Shown: one piece after another, positions 30,317 through 31,483 of the stretch
Layout of the letters: each line of letters begins with the position of its first letter
Position numbering within the stretch: the stretch's first letter is position 1
Source of the DNA: JBPCPM01 sp050999155
GTDB taxonomy: Bacteria; Actinomycetota; Thermoleophilia; Solirubrobacterales; 70-9
Assembly (NCBI GenBank): GCA_050999155.1
Contig: JBPCPM010000163.1
Location: 1-31,483, forward strand
DNA: 31,483 bases
Reading direction: 5' to 3'
Translations under genes and position numbers: made by a program
Notes under the pieces: model-generated
The model's input: only the letters and a program-made list of their open reading frames with translations
What the model was told of the DNA's origin: nothing
Database searches by the model: none

Positions 30317-30322
30317 TACGCT
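30317..30322 (+). promoter_or_regulatory. Putative -10 hexamer (TACGCT) of the glycosyltransferase
   Basis: TACGCT ends eight bases before the GTG at 30331 and no ribosome binding site lies between. This fits a leaderless transcript. Confidence 0.4.
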
Positions 30323-30330
30323 CGCGGCCG

Positions 30331-31299
30331 GTGCGGGCCCTCGTCGTCACGAACATGTACCCCTCGCAGGCCGCACCCCAGCGCGGGGTGTTCGTCCGCG
30401 ACCAGGTCGAGGCGCTGCGCCGGCTCGGTCACGACGTCGACGTGCACACCCTCGGCGCGGGCGGCCGGCGGCTGGCTGCCGGAATCGCCCCCCTGCGCCG
30501 GCGCCTGGCGTCGGCCTCCTACGACGTCGTCCACGCTCACTACGGCCTCTCGGGCTGGGTCGCCTGGCTCGCCGGGGCCCGCCCGCTGGCCGTCACCTTC
30601 CACGGAACCGATGTCCGCCATCGGGTCGTCGGCCCGATGTCGCGCCGGCTCGTAGGGCAGGTCGCGCTCGCCGCCGCCGTCTCGGAGACGTTGTTCGCGC
30701 CCTCGCACGGCCGGCCCGGGCTCCCGCGCGCGGCCAACACCGCGGTGCTGCCCTGCGGGGTGGATCTGTCGCGGTTCGGTCGCCGGGACCGGTCCGAGGC
30801 CCGCCGCCGACTGGGCCTGGAGGCCGACGGCCGCTACCTGCTCTTCCCGGCCGATCCCGCCCGTGAGCGCAAGCGCCACGACCGCGCGGCGACGGTCGCC
30901 GCTGCGGCGGACGCCACCCTGCTCACCGGCGGGGCCATCGACCCTGCGGCGATGTCGGCCCACATCAACGCCGCGTCGGCGGTCCTCGTTCCCTCCGACC
31001 ACGAGGGCTTCGGCCTGGCCGCGCTGGAGGCGCTGGCCTGTGATGTCGCGGTGCTCGCGACGCCGACCGGGGTCGCGCCCGCGGCGCTGGCCGGCATCGA
31101 GGGCTGCCTGGTCGCACCCTTCGACCACGCCGCCTGGACAGATCACGCCACGCGATTGCTCGACGCCGACGATCCGCGGATCGCGGGCGCCGCGCGAGCC
31201 GAGGACTACTCGGCGGACCGCATGGCCGAGCAGGTCGCCGCCGCGTGGTCGGAGCTCGCCCGGACGTCCGGCCGAGGAGCGCGCCGGACACCACACTGA
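30331..31299 (+). CDS. GT4-family glycosyltransferase
   Basis: A 322-residue GT-B fold glycosyltransferase. The N-terminal acceptor half begins VVTNMYPSQAAPQRGVFVRDQVEAL and has YDVVHAHYGLSGWVAW and TFHGTD. The C-terminal nucleotide-sugar half starts near LPCGVDLSRF and contains the retaining E-x7-E element (SDHEGFGLAALEAL). It is somewhat short for GT4, since the middle is compact. Donor and acceptor are unknown; cell-surface glycan synthesis is likely. It is divergent from the pilin gene. It begins with GTG and overlaps the next small frame by 55 bases. Confidence 0.88.
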   Translation: MRALVVTNMYPSQAAPQRGVFVRDQVEALRRLGHDVDVHTLGAGGRRLAAGIAPLRRRLASASYDVVHAHYGLSGWVAWLAGARPLAVTFHGTDVRHRVVGPMSRRLVGQVALAAAVSETLFAPSHGRPGLPRAANTAVLPCGVDLSRFGRRDRSEARRRLGLEADGRYLLFPADPARERKRHDRAATVAAAADATLLTGGAIDPAAMSAHINAASAVLVPSDHEGFGLAALEALACDVAVLATPTGVAPAALAGIEGCLVAPFDHAAWTDHATRLLDADDPRIAGAARAEDYSADRMAEQVAAAWSELARTSGRGARRTPH

Positions 31300-31454
31300 C
31301 CGAGGGGGAACGCTGGAGCCGCACGGCCCTGCGGGACCTGCGCGCCCGCAGCTTCTCGCCCCCGGCCATCGGCCGCTTCCTTGCCGACTCGGTTCGCCGG
31401 TCGCTGCACGACCGCCGCGCCCGGCCCGCGCTGGCCGGCCAGGCCACGTCCTAG
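31245..31454 (+). CDS. Possible small protein or start of a broken gene at the window edge
   Basis: A 69-residue frame. The first 17 residues overlap the glycosyltransferase and look non-coding, but from about residue 18 the sequence (GERWSRTALRDLRARSFSPPAI, then FLADSVRRSLHDRRARPAL) looks like real protein: helical, basic, with good third-position GC. The start is unclear; GTG at 31245 is the only canonical codon found. The window stops 29 bases after its TAG, so it is uncertain whether this is a complete small protein or a frameshifted 5' end of a larger gene. I do not recognise a family. Confidence 0.35.
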   Translation: MVGARPDVRPRSAPDTTLTEGERWSRTALRDLRARSFSPPAIGRFLADSVRRSLHDRRARPALAGQATS

Positions 31455-31483
31455 TACCTGGTCGGCGGCGCGGTGGCGACCGC

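Noticed and set aside
29389..31296. A 635-codon minus-strand frame
   Set aside because: It covers parts of rph, the pilin and the glycosyltransferase in wrong frames and shows no domain.
1..31483. Prophage, insertion sequence, integron or CRISPR array
   Set aside because: No transposase, integrase, terminase or cas gene and no regular short repeat array are present; gene content is nearly all housekeeping.

Overview
The window is very GC-rich, gene-dense DNA from an actinobacterium. The gene order rplM-rpsI-glmM-glmS-acpS-nnr-alr, the CBS-less GuaB3-type IMP dehydrogenase and the c-di-AMP riboswitch in front of an M23 peptidase all fit Actinomycetota. The extended S9 protein and the partner-switching cluster make me suspect class Thermoleophilia (Solirubrobacterales-like). 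That placement is inference only, since no rRNA is present. I see no phage, insertion sequence, CRISPR array, rRNA or tRNA.

Left arm (1-5947, plus strand): a tightly overlapping signalling cluster. It holds a membrane sensor protein cut by the window edge, a DUF6220-like membrane protein, a fused SpoIIE-type phosphatase and RsbW-type kinase, two STAS anti-anti-sigma proteins and a conserved protein of unknown function. A phytoene-dehydrogenase-like FAD oxidoreductase follows with its own probable promoter. No sigma factor is encoded beside the module.

Minus-strand housekeeping block (5966-17816), in transcription order: rplM, rpsI (with an unusually long acidic N-terminal extension), glmM, glmS, acpS, nnr, a CBS-pair protein, alr, a CCA-adding-type nucleotidyltransferase, an enoyl-CoA hydratase, a small coiled-coil protein, infA and a VapBC-like toxin-antitoxin pair. 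These cover ribosome assembly, UDP-GlcNAc and D-Ala supply for the cell wall, acyl carrier protein activation, nicotinamide cofactor repair and tRNA maturation.

Centre (17817-19705): a divergent promoter region. To the left is a terminator-like hairpin in the rplM leader. To the right a ydaO-type c-di-AMP riboswitch abuts a secreted M23 peptidase gene. After that gene comes a 376-base gene-free stretch with a 30-bp direct repeat and an 85-base nested palindrome.

Right arm, minus strand (19706-30173), in transcription order: a Flp-type pilin; rph-rdgB-CDF transporter; a Roadblock-like protein with a 69-residue partner; HU; pyrF; lysM protein-dacA-like carboxypeptidase-pfkB; and guaB3-guaA. 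The carboxypeptidase has no ATG, GTG or TTG in front of its signal peptide and appears to start at ATC. A small membrane protein (27320) and a GT4 glycosyltransferase (30331) are on the plus strand, and the window ends in an unclear small reading frame.

A recurring sequence theme is a TANNNT -10-like hexamer 6-10 bases before the start codon without a Shine-Dalgarno sequence. It occurs at seven genes and suggests widespread leaderless transcripts.
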